DNA from: Saturnia japonica
Lineage: Eukaryota; Arthropoda; Insecta; Lepidoptera; Saturniidae
Length of the DNA stretch: 64,000 nucleotides
Direction: 5' to 3'
NCBI GenBank assembly: GCA_033032175.1
Contig: CM065313.1
Span: 18,949,327 to 19,013,326 of the forward strand
Part shown: in pieces, positions 19,830-33,200 of the stretch
Position numbering within the stretch: position 1 is the stretch's first letter
How the letters are laid out: the number at the start of each line of letters is the position of its first letter
Notes under the pieces: model-generated
What the model was told of the DNA's origin: nothing
The model's input: the letters and a program-made list of their open reading frames with translations, nothing else
Databases searched by the model: none
Translations under genes and position numbers: made by a program

Positions 19830-22800
19830 TCCTCATTTAACTATATATTTTTTACATTTTATTAGGGGTAATTTTTTTTTTTACTTATAATCTGAAATAG
19901 ATAACATAAACAGAATATAATCTCGATACCTATTATCACTTTCACGGATCCGATGGGGTTTTTAATACATATTGTATACAAAGTTTTCCTCTTTATAGTA
20001 ATAATAATAATAAGATCGAATAAAGTTTGTTTAAAATAAACTAATTAACTTAAATACATATATATTTTGAAGTGTTCGGAATATTACGAGTAATAATAGT
20101 ACACTGTACAGGGATAATTGTAATGAAAACACACAGAAAGGAATTGTGAGTTCGCACGCGTCTTATGTTATAAGTTTCTAAAATTCAGTAAACTTTTGTT
20201 CAGTTTAATATCTTATGAAAGAAATAATTGTATATCAAATACTAAATACAAATCCTACAGGTAATTGAGAAAATAATACTGTCTATGTTAGTGTTAAGTG
20301 TGTCATTTATAATAAATACTACATACAATATAAACTAAACAATAACGAGTAGTTGTAAAAAGCATTTATCACATACATCAAGCTTATTCACTATGTTATT
20401 ATCAAAATTTTTGTTTATATGTGGTTTAAATTATATTATTTATAAACGAGGCCGCTGATAGGTTTATTATATGGTATCCTGATGTCAGCGGCTTCGTTTA
20501 AAGTTTAAACGAAATATTGCACAATTTATTATTATTACACGAAACATTAAAATGTAGCCATGTTGTTATAAAACAACAGTTAAATCAATAAGGGATTATG
20601 TCTTAAACTTCTTGATTGTCTTTAAAAATACTCTGGTTTTGGTTTGGTTTTAGTGCGTTTGAAAAAACCTTTTACTTTTTATTAAACTTACCAATTCTAA
20701 AATCAAACTAAATAGTAATTTAGTCAAGAGTACCATGCAGATATACAGACATACAGCAGCATAGTATTTGTTAGTTTATGAATAGAATAAAAAAAAAAGA
20801 TATTTGAAATCTACAAAAACTTCCCGTGTGTTAACTTATTAGGATATTCGCTGTTATATTCCGCGTATGCGCGTAATTCGCTTCTGTCGTTTGTAGCGTT
20901 ACTTCACTGATGTAGTCAAGGGAACGCTGATATGAATACTTAAGATGTTTCTATACCTTCAAACAACGTGTTCTAGTTTAGTTATAAAGCTTATGAATTT
21001 CAATGTATAACCCCGATGTTGTTCACTAAACTCTGATATCTATAACTACTATATAACTCAACATCGGTTGAGGCGGAACACGTATTTATTGACAGCTGCT
21101 CCTGACTACAGAACTAGGAGACCTTTTTTTAATTTAAACCAGAATTACACTGACCACGGCACGTTGTCGATGTCCATGCGGACCGTCAACAAGTTAAGGC
21201 AAATAAGCCATAAGTCCACAAGTCTGTGCTGTATTGAGCCCCAAAAACTAGTTAGCTACATGCAATTCCATCACATGAGGACGTGACATTGGTATAATTG
21301 TGTATAAAAATTAATGTAGCAAAAAAAAAACAAAAAAAAAGGTCAAAATTAAATGATAAAACAGTATTAGTTGTTTTTATTTGTAGCGACCCGTATTTAG
21401 CTCATAATGAGTCCGAGTGGTTCCTAGTTCTAATAAGTTCGTGCGTTCATTATTCATGATTTAAACCCACCACATTCCTGTAATTAAGAATTAAATCACT
21501 TCTTTAATTTCGCTTTGGACTTGGATTAGTCTCGTTGAACAAATTAACACAGTAGGAAAGATAATTATAGGTAACTGGTTGTTCCCACGCGAAATACGAG
21601 CAACTTTGAGTGCAAATAAAAAGGAATTGCGAATGAATTCAGCGAGAGAAATGTATTGGCAATTCAACGTTTAAGCTTTGAACGATGCTGGTCAACGCCG
21701 GCAGGGTTGAGCCTTTGATTATATAAATGTAGATTTATATTTATTTTATGTTGAGTTCAAACATCATACACGTACACACTGGCTTGATCAATGATTGGTT
21801 TGGAGCGTGTAGGTACAATGTAGGTAACTCCGGAACGAGTGAAATTTGCAACGTGCAAACTCTACGAGAGACGGACCGGCGTGCGGCGACGCGAGTGCCG
21901 GTAGTTGCAATTGAACAGCTACCCGCGATAAATGTTATATTTATAGACGTTTATGAATAACAAAACAAAAATGCGTCTAAAAACATCTGAATACTGTATT
22001 GCAGAATGACACAAAATAATGCGCTCTATTTAATGGTGTCCAATTAGACATAGATTAAAAAGTGAAAACAATATGTAGTACCTTCTCTCCTATATTTATA
22101 ATCTACATAGGTAAGTTTAAAAAGTCACAAAGGATAGCCAATATATAAGTAACTTTAAGTAGGTACCAAGTACCAACACGCCTTTTTAATTTAGTCGGAG
22201 TGATTTCCCTCATTCTCAGCAAAACTCAAGACATTCAGCTGTAAAGTCTTTAGGAACAGTTATAAATGTTGTGCTAAATATACAGTATTAGAAATGCATA
22301 TTTGTTAAATTATAATTATATTTGGTCAAATCAGTAATAAAATAAAATAAGCAAATCGCCTAAAGACACCTAGGTTATTAACATATCTATTGATTATTCA
22401 CGTAGGTATACCATTATATTCATAAACTTAACAATCAAGCCAGGATAGAAGTTATCTATTGCACTGATATAGTATTTCTTTATAACTAATTTCATACCTA
22501 AACAAGTTACAAATAACTTTTGACATGTAAGCTATTTTCTTGTTATGAACGGAAATAAAGGTGCCGATAAGATTACAAACAGATACGGAGGTATACTACG
22601 ATGATTGCTAGTCGATGTACCATCGTGAACAAAAGTGTTTAGACAAAATGAATTTGGTTTTACCTAACACTTTTATTAATTATTTTTTCACCGTATTTTT
22701 TCTAATAGAAGTACATAAATTATTTCAGATAATTTTAACATAATTAATTGAAACTTTCACTAAAATCAGAGATCGTTGAATAACTTGCTGATACCAAGTT

Positions 22801-23790
22801 ATTGTCTATTGAAAATGACCATAACTTAAAATAATGACTAGGTGTATCTACTATCTCGCACGTGACAAGAAAACTCATCTATGTTATGATAATGTCCATG
22901 CTACAGTATATATGCTACAGTAATACAACAGTATTTAATTTCTTTTAATCTGACTTTAACATCGATATAATAAATAAAATAACTTTTTTGTGTGCATGAT
23001 TAGCACTTTAATTCACTAATTTAAATATTTTGCATTTTATAACATATATTTCATATTTATACAAGATATCTTAGTTACAAATCTCGCTTACTCTAAATTA
23101 GAATTATGTTAGTGTGAGTAGTAATGTCGAGTGCACACTGTAAGTAATTTAAAATATCAAGTATATTTACTTTTCAAAGCAATAAACACTATAATTATAT
23201 TTAAATAAAGTGTGATAACCCTAACATCATTCTACACTTCTTTGTATGATTGTACTACAAGTAATTTCCGATGTAAAATTGAAAAACTTGTAATATCGTC
23301 GAGCTATGATTTATATTGATTTTTCTTTGGTAAAGTTCGAAAGTACCTATTGGTTTTTCTTTTAGAATTCCATTTTTCTATGTCCGTCATATTCAAACCC
23401 AAATAAGGAAAGTACCGTTATTTTTTATCTTCGTTGAAAAAAGTAAACGGTAATACACTCTATCGTTTCTACCTGATAATAGGTTAAGAATCAACAGTTT
23501 TTCTGAGAAAAAAAAATGCATGGGGTTATATGGCCTTAATCAGGATTTTGGAGAGGAGTGGTCAGACAAAGACAAAGCTAATGTTAAGGTTTTCTTTTCC
23601 CTACTGACTCTACATGTACCTATCATATGATAAGTATGGTACGTAGGTACCAAAACAAATGAGACCGTCGCAGCGACGTTGACAGATTCAACCAACAGTT
23701 GGTTTTTTCTTGGTGCAAGACCTGACTGATAAAATTAATGGAGGTTGTTTTATAATAAGCGTACAATGGGTCTTTGATTAAATTATTTAA
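19830..23790. other. Long AT-rich stretch, no gene assigned
   Basis: Contains a short hairpin at 20447-20500 (arms ACGAGGCCGCTGA and TCAGCGGCTTCGT, one mismatch). It also has two weak open frames, 21068-21286 and 21748-21960, without known motifs. The remainder is AT-rich. No transposon ends or RNA genes were recognised, apart from the pogo element that starts at 23796. Confidence 0.45.
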
Positions 23791-23795
23791 TACTA

Positions 23796-26443
23796 CCGTC
23801 AACTCCTGTAACTTCGCCTTTTGTATCAAACTTCGCCCAAAATTTTAAAATGGTCATAATTTATTTAATATGTTGGCTAAATTACTGCGTGTTCATTGGT
23901 TAATTCACAAATTTAACTATGGTAATATTGCATCTATAATTGTCCAAGTCACAAGCGCCAATAAGCCAGTATTGAGCAAAACGTCGCGACGTTTGTGTAT
24001 GTTTTTTTCGCGGTGCCCACAAAAGTTATACGTAGACGAAAACACTTTAAAGGTAAGATTTTTATGTTTTTACTGTAGATAACTTATATAATTGACTTCA
24101 TGTTACGCTAATATTTATTAAGCTATCTTTGAAATTAAAATAAATATCTAAATAGGCAATGTTAGGACGGGTAATTCAAACTATAATCTCCCAAACTTCG
24201 CCTACCCATAGGGTTGACACTTTTAGGAAATGTTTCACTTACTTTAAAAAAAAGTGAGTCATGAAGGTATGTCCGCGATTTTCTCATGAAGTACTGTGCG
24301 TGAAAGTGAAACTTTATTTATTAGATCTGAGGAATCGTTTTAGCTGTATCTCTAAAATACAGGCTGTAATTTCCAAAAAATCTTATGTTTCTTAGGCTTA
24401 GTAGTGGAGTATTTGAAATATCTAGCAAGATATGATGAAAGGTCATGAACATTCTGTATCTATTCTTCCATAAACATATCATTGTTGAGGTTTTTCTCTG
24501 CGTAACTGTCAAGTGTTAATAACCATGTAGATAAATAAGACTTCTGTTTAAAACTTTAGGTCGATGCGAGCTAGAAACTAGCGCTTTTGTATGGAACTAC
24601 ACATTTTTTTTTGTCATGAGGTTACGCTCGCTCAAACACAGAAAAAGTGCAAAAGGCTTTTCCCAGATATTTACAAACATGTATAATTCGGTATTATCTA
24701 CCGATATAATTATGTACCCAACTAAGTTTATTTTACGATGTTTCAATTATAATTCACTGAAAGTAAGGTGAGTAGTCGATCAAATTACAACTGCCTGTAA
24801 AATTATCCATGGGTGTACTGATGCGTCAGATTTGCATGAGGAGCTGTGTCAATTATTTGTAGGTACCTAAAAATCAATCATTTAATGTCCCATTTTGTCG
24901 CATAATAAGCTCCATGCAACTTCTTCATATAAGTGCATGTTGACGATGCTCAAAGCCCTCATGGAGATCAGCCGTCGATTTGATTGTTTAATGAAAATCG
25001 ATAATGTTAGAATGTCTGAGGTTCTGCGAAAAGACAGAGAGACATGACCAACTTAATTTAATATTAATTGCTAATAGCTGTAAAAAATATTTATAATAAA
25101 AAAAAATCTTTATAGGTAAAAAAAAAAACAGCACAACTCCTCTGGTTCAAGACGAAAAAGGTCTTGTACCGTAGCTCATAGTCCTAAAATGCTAGAATTA
25201 GCTTTAGAGTGCCTTCAGAAGAATAAATGTCCTCTTATGACGCGGAAAAAAACTCTTCATACCAAGAAGAACATTACTTGACAAACTTCAAAGAAAACAT
25301 GGAAAGAGCGTCAGATGTCCAAAAAATTATTAAAGTTCTGATTGCTGCCGCTGTATTTGGAAGTCCACTCACCTTATTGGACTTGAGAATTGTGGTTCAT
25401 AAATATTTACAAAACAATGGAATAGATGTTTTTTAATGGAAAAATGCCCGGTGAGAAATGGGCCTACGGTTTTATAAAACGTCATCGACCTAAGTTATCA
25501 CTAAGAGTCACTTCAGATATAAAAAAAGTGAGAGCAGAAAAGTCATGTGACGAAATGCGTGAGTATTTCGACAATTTGAAAGAATCTTTGAAAGAAGTGC
25601 CCAAAGAAAATGTGTTAAATTACGACGAAAGTAAGTTATCCGATGATCCAGGCAAATCTAAATACATTGTAAAGAGGTGTATCAAGTATCCTGAAAGGAT
25701 ACTAAATCATACGAAGGGGTGTATATCCATTATGTTTGCTGCTACTGCTGACAGAAAACTGCTTCCACCCTATGTTGTATATAAGTCGAAACAGATGTGG
25801 TCGCAATGGGTTACAGGTGGACCTCCTCTCACAAGATATAATCATTCCACTTCTGGCTGGTTTGATTCAAGCATATTTGAAGACTGGTTTCTCAATGTCA
25901 TTGTTCCGTGGGCAAAGAAGCTTTTAGGCCCGAAATTAGTAAAACAGTTTATTTTAATTAAATAAATATGTCAAATTTAATTACTTTTTTATTTCCATAA
26001 GTAAAAGTACCTACTCATAGTTAGAAATATGAACAGTGACAACCCTATTGTTTGTTCTAACTTTCGAAAAAAGTTAGCATAACTTCGCCTACCTCAAAAT
26101 AAATAAAAAAACAGCTTCCATAAGGTTTTATTTTAATCAAAGTATTGTTTCCGTTTTCAAATCCACTATATAATGCTTAAGTTTTGATCATATGTGAATA
26201 TTAAAGTAGATACGCACGGCAGGCGAAGATAGGATATGTACCCAAACTTCGCCTTTATTTTTCAAATGAAGATTAAAAGCGTACTTTTTAATATCAATCT
26301 CTGAGACACACACACTAGAAAATTCCCGGTATGATTGGTCAGGTTGTAGTGAGTCGGTTAAGTCAAACTATTTTTATTTGGGGGGAAATTTGAAAAGTAG
26401 TCAGTATTAAGACGAAATTAGGCGAAGTTATAGGAGTTGACGG
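23796..26443 (+). mobile_element. Pogo-like DNA transposon, both ends intact, transposase broken
   Basis: A 2648-bp element. The left end begins CCGTCAACTCCTGTAACTTC. The right end closes with GAAGTTATAGGAGTTGACGG. The inverted repeats run at least 24 bp with one mismatch. TA flanks both sides (23794-23795 and 26444-26445), as expected for Tc1/mariner/pogo integration. The motif ACTTCGCC from the TIR recurs inside near both ends: 23831, 24195, 26092 and 26249. It carries a frameshifted, C-terminally truncated pogo-type transposase on the + strand (25150-25965). The near-identical TIRs argue that mobility in trans ended fairly recently. Confidence 0.92.
25150..25965 (+). pseudogene. Broken pogo/Tigger-type (CENP-B-like) transposase
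   Basis: The N-terminal DNA-binding region is suggested by SPKMLELALECLQKNKCPL (about 25180-25235), resembling a psq-type helix-turn-helix. A frame then continues from 25227, reading FGSPLTLLDLRIVVHKYL. It shifts by one base near 25430 and goes on with NGKMPGEKWAYGFIKRH (CENP-B-type HTH) and the DDE domain. NYDESKLSDDPG carries the first catalytic Asp, and LPPYVVYK and GWFDSSIFEDWF follow. The frame stops at 25965 just before the expected second Asp motif (GDN-type), so the C-terminal third is missing. Family assignment is firm. The protein cannot be active. Confidence 0.88.
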
Positions 26444-26579
26444 TATTTGTCTTTGGCCTTCTGGGTAACCGTTTGACAAAACCTAATGTTTAAGAATTGT
26501 CCATGGTAAAATATTTTTATTATTGCTTTTAATTGATAAAAGTTTTATCTGATACTTGCAGTCAGTATTTCGTTTTTTT

Positions 26580-26815
26580 CTTAGCATGGCAAATTGACGG
26601 CACTGTACAATTCAAAAACAGTGGCAACCACCAAGAGATCTATAATTCATCGGCAGTCTTTGCCATCATGGAGAAATGACGAAAACGTGAATGGAAGAAC
26701 GTTCCACAATCGCACGGTTACCACAAGCTTACTAACAACTTGCTGGAGAGGACAGCATTCCCCCCCCCCCTCATGGCTTGTACCTCGCTACCGCTAGGTA
26801 TATGTAGAGAAAAGT
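26580..26815 (+). repeat. Dispersed repeat family R2, copy 3
   Basis: Starts ATGGCAAATTGACGGCACTG and includes CACCAAGAGATC, aligning with 8577-8790 and 40905-41200. A run of twelve C at 26759-26770 lies inside. The open frame 26594-26797 spans the repeat and has no family motif. Confidence 0.45.
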
Positions 26816-27102
26816 AGAAAACAAAAAAAATTGAGATAAAGTTATACAAGTATTTCCACAGCCATTAAGTTTCGATGTTTTGATTTAAGCAATTTGTTAT
26901 GACAAAATAGAATTTTTAATCTCACTGCATTGTACAGCCAAACGCGCTAAAAAATTAAATAGTTTTTTTGTTTCATAACACAACTGTTCAATTATTTACA
27001 AAGACAATAGTATCTTTAAGCTTGAAAACGGTTCGTCGAAAATAATCTAATTAGGATGGCGCCACAGTAGAAAGTGCGTAAAACTAAAAGACAGCGCCAA
27101 CT

Positions 27103-27412
27103 AATTCAAGTGGATTAATACAGTTTTATCACTTACCCCGAAGCCTACAGCTATCTCTGAATTGCTTTGTGATGGATCCGCTTCCAAAATAGCCTTTAAT
27201 TCTTCCTTTTCCACTTTGGTCTCCGGTCGTCTATGGGGTTGGTTCTGAAGGTCGAAATTTCCAGAACTAAAACGTTGAAACCAAAAACGTACCGTGCTTT
27301 ATTTTGTGACACCAGCTCCGTACACATCATTAATCCTTCGAGCTGTTTCTGCGGCACTGGTGCCACGGTAGAACTCGTACCCGTAAATATACCGATATTT
27401 CATGTTTTCCAT
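27103..27412 (-). pseudogene. Mariner transposase, N-terminal fragment
   Basis: Read on the - strand from the ATG at 27412, the translation begins MENMKYRYIYGYEFYRGTSA. It continues with AARRIN-type helix residues, one in-frame stop, then STVRFWFQRFSSGNFDLQNQ and SEIAVGFGVSDKTVLIHL before a TAG. WFQRFxSGNFDLQNQPxxRP and the following helix-turn-helix are hallmarks of mariner transposases. Only the DNA-binding half (about 100 residues) remains and the catalytic DDD domain is absent. It is a dead fragment. The GGGTAAGTG at the junction is not a splice donor, because the coding sequence reads straight through it. Confidence 0.88.
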
Positions 27413-27654
27413 TGTGCGGTGGTAATAAGCGACGCCAAAGAAAAAAATAATGAGGAAAAAACAAATTAATGACTTTTTTCAAAACTCAAATGTACCAGCT
27501 AAATGAATTTATAAATTTGAATTTGGAATTCTTAATCTAAGAGAAGATATTTCAGATCAAAGTGATAACGTAACGTACTAACGCTATGTAATTTCATATT
27601 ATGTTAACATTTTTGTACTGTGGACAAAGAAAAAGCCCGGTTTCTTATAACGTA

Positions 27655-27786
27655 TTTCGCAATAGCAGATATCGCTGAATATTTGCTTAGAAATCGCAAA
27701 TTCGTATCATGTAATACCTATAATGTACCAAACACAGTTCGATTTCGCCATTTCGAAGCAAATATTTAGCGATTGCTGCTATCGCT
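27655..27786. mobile_element. Foldback (inverted-repeat) element
   Basis: Two arms of about 46 bp are inverted around a 40-bp loop. The left arm contains ATCGCTGAATATTTGCTT, the right arm AAGCAAATATTTAGCGAT. Similarity is high but not perfect. A short MITE or foldback with no coding capacity. Exact ends are uncertain. Confidence 0.65.
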
Positions 27787-27789
27787 TTA

Positions 27790-28380
27790 TGTTAGCGCCT
27801 AATGCTTTGTCATTAGCAATTAGGTTTATTATTTATTGGGGGTAGATTTATTATTAGTCTTTTCTCTATTATTTTCGCTGCACTGCACACTTTCCACGCT
27901 TAAGGAGAGTCTATGATTGACCACCGCCGCCGCGAGTCGATTTATCTCGTACCGCGATTTGTATTATCCCGCTTGTTGGAGTTGTGCACGCTGTACGACA
28001 TCCAATTGGTCCACTGCTAACCACGATCGAAGACGCAAACCTAAAGAATTGGCCGAGAAGAAGCGCTGCCAGGCTGAAGATTCAGTAGAACACAAATAAA
28101 GGTGATCGGAGGATAAGCGGTGCAGCTGCTTCTATACTCATCCAGTTTCAAGGTAATTTCTCTTCTATTCTTGAACCACCCCCCCCCCCCCCCCCCCCCC
28201 CGTAGATTAGCGACCTTCTATATTATTTCGTTGACGCGTCCACACTTTGCTATTGCGAAATACGAAATAAGGGGGCCGATGGATTTTCTTACCGGTTCTT
28301 CTCGATGACTGGGATATTTTCAGAACCGGCAGTAGTGTTTTGACGTTCATAAATGTCTTCTTAGGGTATAAATTGAATAA
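27790..28380. other. GC-rich patch and long poly-C run, no gene assigned
   Basis: 27910-28100 is GC-rich and holds short frames without recognisable motifs (one starts with an ATG at 27913 and runs 35 codons). A run of 23 C occupies 28179-28201. It may be a retroelement remnant or an exon of an unknown gene. Confidence 0.35.
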
Positions 28381-29699
28381 AGAATTTTTTGACTTTTATT
28401 TTGAATGATAATATTATATCACGTATTGATTTCAATAAAAGCCAACACCTTGTTTCTTATTACATTTTATTTTCACAAGATCAAGACCATCAACAAATCT
28501 CTTAAAAATTACAATAACGAAAGACTAAAAATATGAAACAGTTAATGCGAATAGCTGCACTATTATTTCATTTTATTTACAATGTTTAAGCTCTTTGGCC
28601 TGTACAAAAATAATATACACAACGTATGAAAAAAATAATTATATTAAACATAAAACTGTGAATCGAACACACATAAAATGCAACGAAAATTAAAATCAAC
28701 AATAAAATTTCAACAGCCACATAAATCTACTGTTTAAATAAAATATTTTTTTTAAATACAAAACTTTCAAGTGTCAATTTTTACATAGTGCGCAGATATA
28801 CAATAAAAAAATTCACAATATCGACGACTTCTTTATAATCAATCCTTTAAATTTCCCAAAAAAAAAAAGTATCTATAACACAGGATCGTGAAAACAATAT
28901 ATTTTGATACCTCTCTAATTAACTCAAAAATGTAGAATTATATAATAAACAATTGCATGAAATGGAAATAATCCCAAACCGTATATTTAGAATGAACATC
29001 CATACCACCATAGAGTTTTTACCCATAGATTTTGTATTTTACCAATAGATTGATTAAGAGACGAGACCAAAAACGGAATATACTGTTTTGTAGATTTTCT
29101 TTGTTATACGAGTTACATCCAAGTATACATAACCACAATTAAACAAGTTTCAATTACGATATAAAACCTTAGATTTTGCTAAAATTTGATTTGATTTAGT
29201 CAAGATTTATTCAATAACTATAATTATGTGAAGGAAACACATTTTCGATAAAAAGTTAATAAGATTTAACTTCACACGGCTCTCAAGTGCCGCCGCCAGA
29301 ACATCGTAGTTTACTAGGGTTGCCAACCATATTATAATAAAGTATAGTATTGTAGTAGGTACTATATTTCAGATCAGCATGTAGACGATCTATAAATAGT
29401 ACACAAAAAAAAACATATATTTCAGTTAAATGGATCTAAAATATTGTTCAAAGATGTGTAAAAAGGACAAGATTTGTTTTAAGAAAATATCTAACTTTTT
29501 TTTTTTATTCTACCGAAGGTAAAAAAACACTTTTATGTACATACCATATTTGTGTAGGTTATTGTGAAAATATTAACAAACCTAGTCAGTTATATAAAGG
29601 CAAACGAGCACTAGAATATTCAAATAAACGAAAGCTCATGCTGAGGGGTCCATTGAGGGATTCGATCCATCACTAAACCTTCATTACTCCAAATAATCT

Positions 29700-29905
29700 A
29701 TCTATGTATATTCATATATGTATGTAAATAGATGTTTTATGATGAGACTGATAACCTCAAACACAGTTTGACCGATCACCATAAAAGTTGGTAAATCTGT
29801 TTCTTTTTTATGGAAAATGTTTTATCTCCCCCCTGAACCCGATAGGTGGCGCTATGATCGAGATATTGGCTCCCGGAAAATGCAGAACAACATCTGCGAG
29901 ACCAG
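29700..29905 (+). mobile_element. LINE 3' tail remnant
   Basis: Contains GACCGATCACCATAAAAGTT and TAGGTGGCGCTATGATCGAG, wording typical of degenerate LINE 3' UTRs, ending near CCAGCTAGTAAAT. Non-coding. Confidence 0.5.
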
Positions 29906-30088
29906 CTAGTAAATTATAATCATTCAAATGCAGATATGATATACATTCTAAAGTATAGGTTTGAAATTAGGAACCGATTATGTAATTTATTCAACAAACG
30001 AGAACCGTTGAAAACGCAATGCTAAAAATTACTATGTAATTTTTATTCTACATTTAATTTACGTAGACTAATAGATGCATATATTGAA

Positions 30089-30204
30089 GTACCACAATAT
30101 AACATTACATTTGGAAACCATATCACAATAGTCCGGGAGTCGCGAGATCTCGCGTTCATGAAAAAAAATATTGTATCGTAAACACTCCCGGTCTATTGTG
30201 GTAC
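30089..30204. mobile_element. Small foldback element with palindromic centre
   Basis: The outer arms GTACCACAATA and TATTGTGGTAC are perfect inverted repeats at 30089-30099 and 30194-30204. A second nested pair, CACAATAGTCCGGGAGT and ACTCCCGGTCTATTGTGG, pairs with one or two mismatches. Inside lies a perfect 14-bp palindrome, CGCGAGATCTCGCG (30141-30154). Probably a tiny MITE or a structured region within the CenG1A 3' flank. Confidence 0.65.
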
Positions 30205-33200
30205 GTCGAAGCGTAAACTACCTAAAGTAGGCACAGAAGGGTTCAGTACATTTGGCTTATTACGGGAAACCTTAGGTATCACAACTATTTATTTAAGCCT
30301 TGGGTGCTGAAATGGAATGTTCGCGTCCTGATCAAACAATGTATACACAAAAGTATTTTAAACTTTTAATAACAGATGGCGTTGAATTAAATATTTGTCT
30401 ATAACCTAAAAAAAACTATTTTTTTCGCAATCACCTTGTTTAGTGCATTAATAATGATTATCAAAACAAATAAAGATTAACGAATAAAAAACTGGTATGA
30501 TTCAATACATGTAAATAATCGACACCCAAGGCATAGAGGGTAAAGCGATTAATTTACCACTAGATTTATTAACCTATTTTAACCCTACAGAATAACATTG
30601 AGCTGAGATCTTGCACCTACTAATAATTTATATAATACCTAATCAAATTTATCATCTTAAATAATAAAGAAAACCTTTTTTGCACACTTAAAAGATCAAA
30701 TTTAGATATATTTTTTAAGTACCATAGAATTACTTGCACGAAATTTATATTGTTCAACCGTCATAATATTATCATTATGCATCTTTCCAGAGAAACAACG
30801 TAATTGCAGAGAGTAGTGCGTACCCCACTTACGTAGTGCCTTTTGTGTCTTCTACACTTTAGCTTATATGCGGCAATTTATCACAATACCCTGATGGGTA
30901 ATCCATATATGTGAATCGCTACCCAGTCATATATCCCCCTGCTAAGAATTAGCAATATAGGGTTGCCAACCATACTGTAATATATATTGTACTATATTTG
31001 GAATTATTGTTTTTGTTATATTTTAATTTTTTGTCCTGTTGAAGAAATATGTAGACTGTAAAAACACTGTATTTCACTTAGATGGGCCATCAAGTTATAA
31101 GTATATTATGACATTTTTTTTGCAAACAAAAAATTTTGTGTCGTAAGAAGTGCAATAATAAAATATAATAAATAAATCTTTGTATCTAGATTACACGGAA
31201 ATATTGAAAATAATTAGGCGAAAAAATGTTGTCAACACTCTGTCAATACGTCGAACTATCTCGATTTAATTTGATTTATAGAGAAATTGCTTTATCATTG
31301 CCAGACTCTATCGACAAGCTAAAAATTTCAACTGACATTTCTCGATATGTTTAGCTCCAAATCATTATAATTGTCTAGGTAATTTTAAACGGTATTAATG
31401 TATCTAATTAATCGAAATTAATAAATAATAATTGGAGGAAACGGGTCACGTCATTAAGACATAATTACACTTTCCATTTGTATAATAAAAATGAAATTAA
31501 TCATAATGTATAAATAAACAATAAAAATATTACTATAATATTGAAAGAAGAAATATTTAATTGACTAACGTGTAAAATTTTTCAAATGCACATTAGTCAA
31601 AACAATAACACCATATAAATATATCTGCAAGATAATTACGCATACAAAAGTGTATTAGATAAACCATGACACAAGATGAACCATCTTCGCTATTATCCAT
31701 CAATCTTTAAATTAATAACCAATGATTATTAAGATCCGCTATTTTTTCGAGTATAGAAAAAAACGTGCTGCATTAAAGTTATACCTCTATATAAATATTA
31801 TGTTAACGTGTTCGACACCGTGGTAGTCATTATGATCCGCATGTCCAATATCTGAAGTGCACTAAAATATTTGAAAGAAAAAAAAACAACAAATAATATC
31901 CTCTCACAAAATTGGAACACAATCAACAAAATCGTTTTTTTTTTATTATCAAAATACACCATTCCAACGATAAATTTTTATTTTCTCTATAACATACTAT
32001 TTTTCCTAAACTACACTAGGAAAATAAATTTGAACTACAAAACACGATATGCCTCCCCAGAAACAATTATTTCCACGATACCTAAATTTCGTCTAGTTTT
32101 TTTCCTAATAACAAATTGACATAATCAATTTAAGAATTATGATACTTTAAAAATTAACGTAATATACAAATAATCTTATATACATACATATTTTTTATCG
32201 TGTCCTTTCGTATGAACAAAATTTGTCAAAGAGAGCAAATAACCAAATTCGGCGGTAAAGATTATTTTTGGGACACGGATACATATACTCTGTATTAAGT
32301 TATTTTTTATGACGACACAAAGATTAATATCAGATTAGACACACCAACTCTTTTTTTAACCTTATAACATTGTTCGTGTCAATAAATCGACGACGGCAAA
32401 GAACAAAAAGTCAGCTGCATTTTCCGATATATTTTTTTTACATATCAACTTACAATAACTTTTTTTGTAGTTTAGCATTAATCATTCAACTTAATCAGCT
32501 TATAAACTAAATAATGTAAAAAAGAATACTGGATGGTCTGAAAATAAAAATTAAAATAAATTATTTTGCGTTAAAAACCTTCTCCAGTCAATTTTAATTT
32601 TGTAGATAACCGTTAATTCTTTGCGGCCGTCGAAACATTTCCAAACGACGTTTGTACGCATGTTAGATCGCTCGAGGAAACACGATCAAAAAAGGATAGC
32701 ATGAGAGCGAGTAACATTTAAAAAGTGTCTTTCGAGTCGTGCACGTTATAAAAGCGTACATAATATCATGTACGTGTTCAACGAAAATTCGAGTGCACAA
32801 AATTTGTAACCGCTATATCGGGGAATAATCCCCCCCCCCCCCCATCCCTCCCCAAGTTATAAATAATAACGTTAATTATTTACGTATCGGTAACTACGAC
32901 AAGTATTACGTCATAAGTCGCGTCGCAACCACACACACAAACATACATACATACAGTCATTGTCATACGCAAATATGGTTTTCAAACCCCTATTTTCTCA
33001 CATATTTTATATTATTGTTATTTTTAAAAAATCTCTTTCACGAACATTTTTTAAAAGAACAATGCACATTATTGTCTGTTCTGTGTATAGACTAATAAAT
33101 GATTCACAATTTTAAAATCGATCACCGCATTCCCTAAAACTAGTTGATAAACTAGAAATGCAAAAATTCTACAACCCAACCCCAGTAAAACCGTGTTTAA

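Noticed and set aside
27130..27140. Splice donor GGGTAAGTG at the end of the mariner fragment
   Set aside because: The transposase reading frame runs through it without interruption (GFGVSDKTVLIHL), so it is coding sequence.
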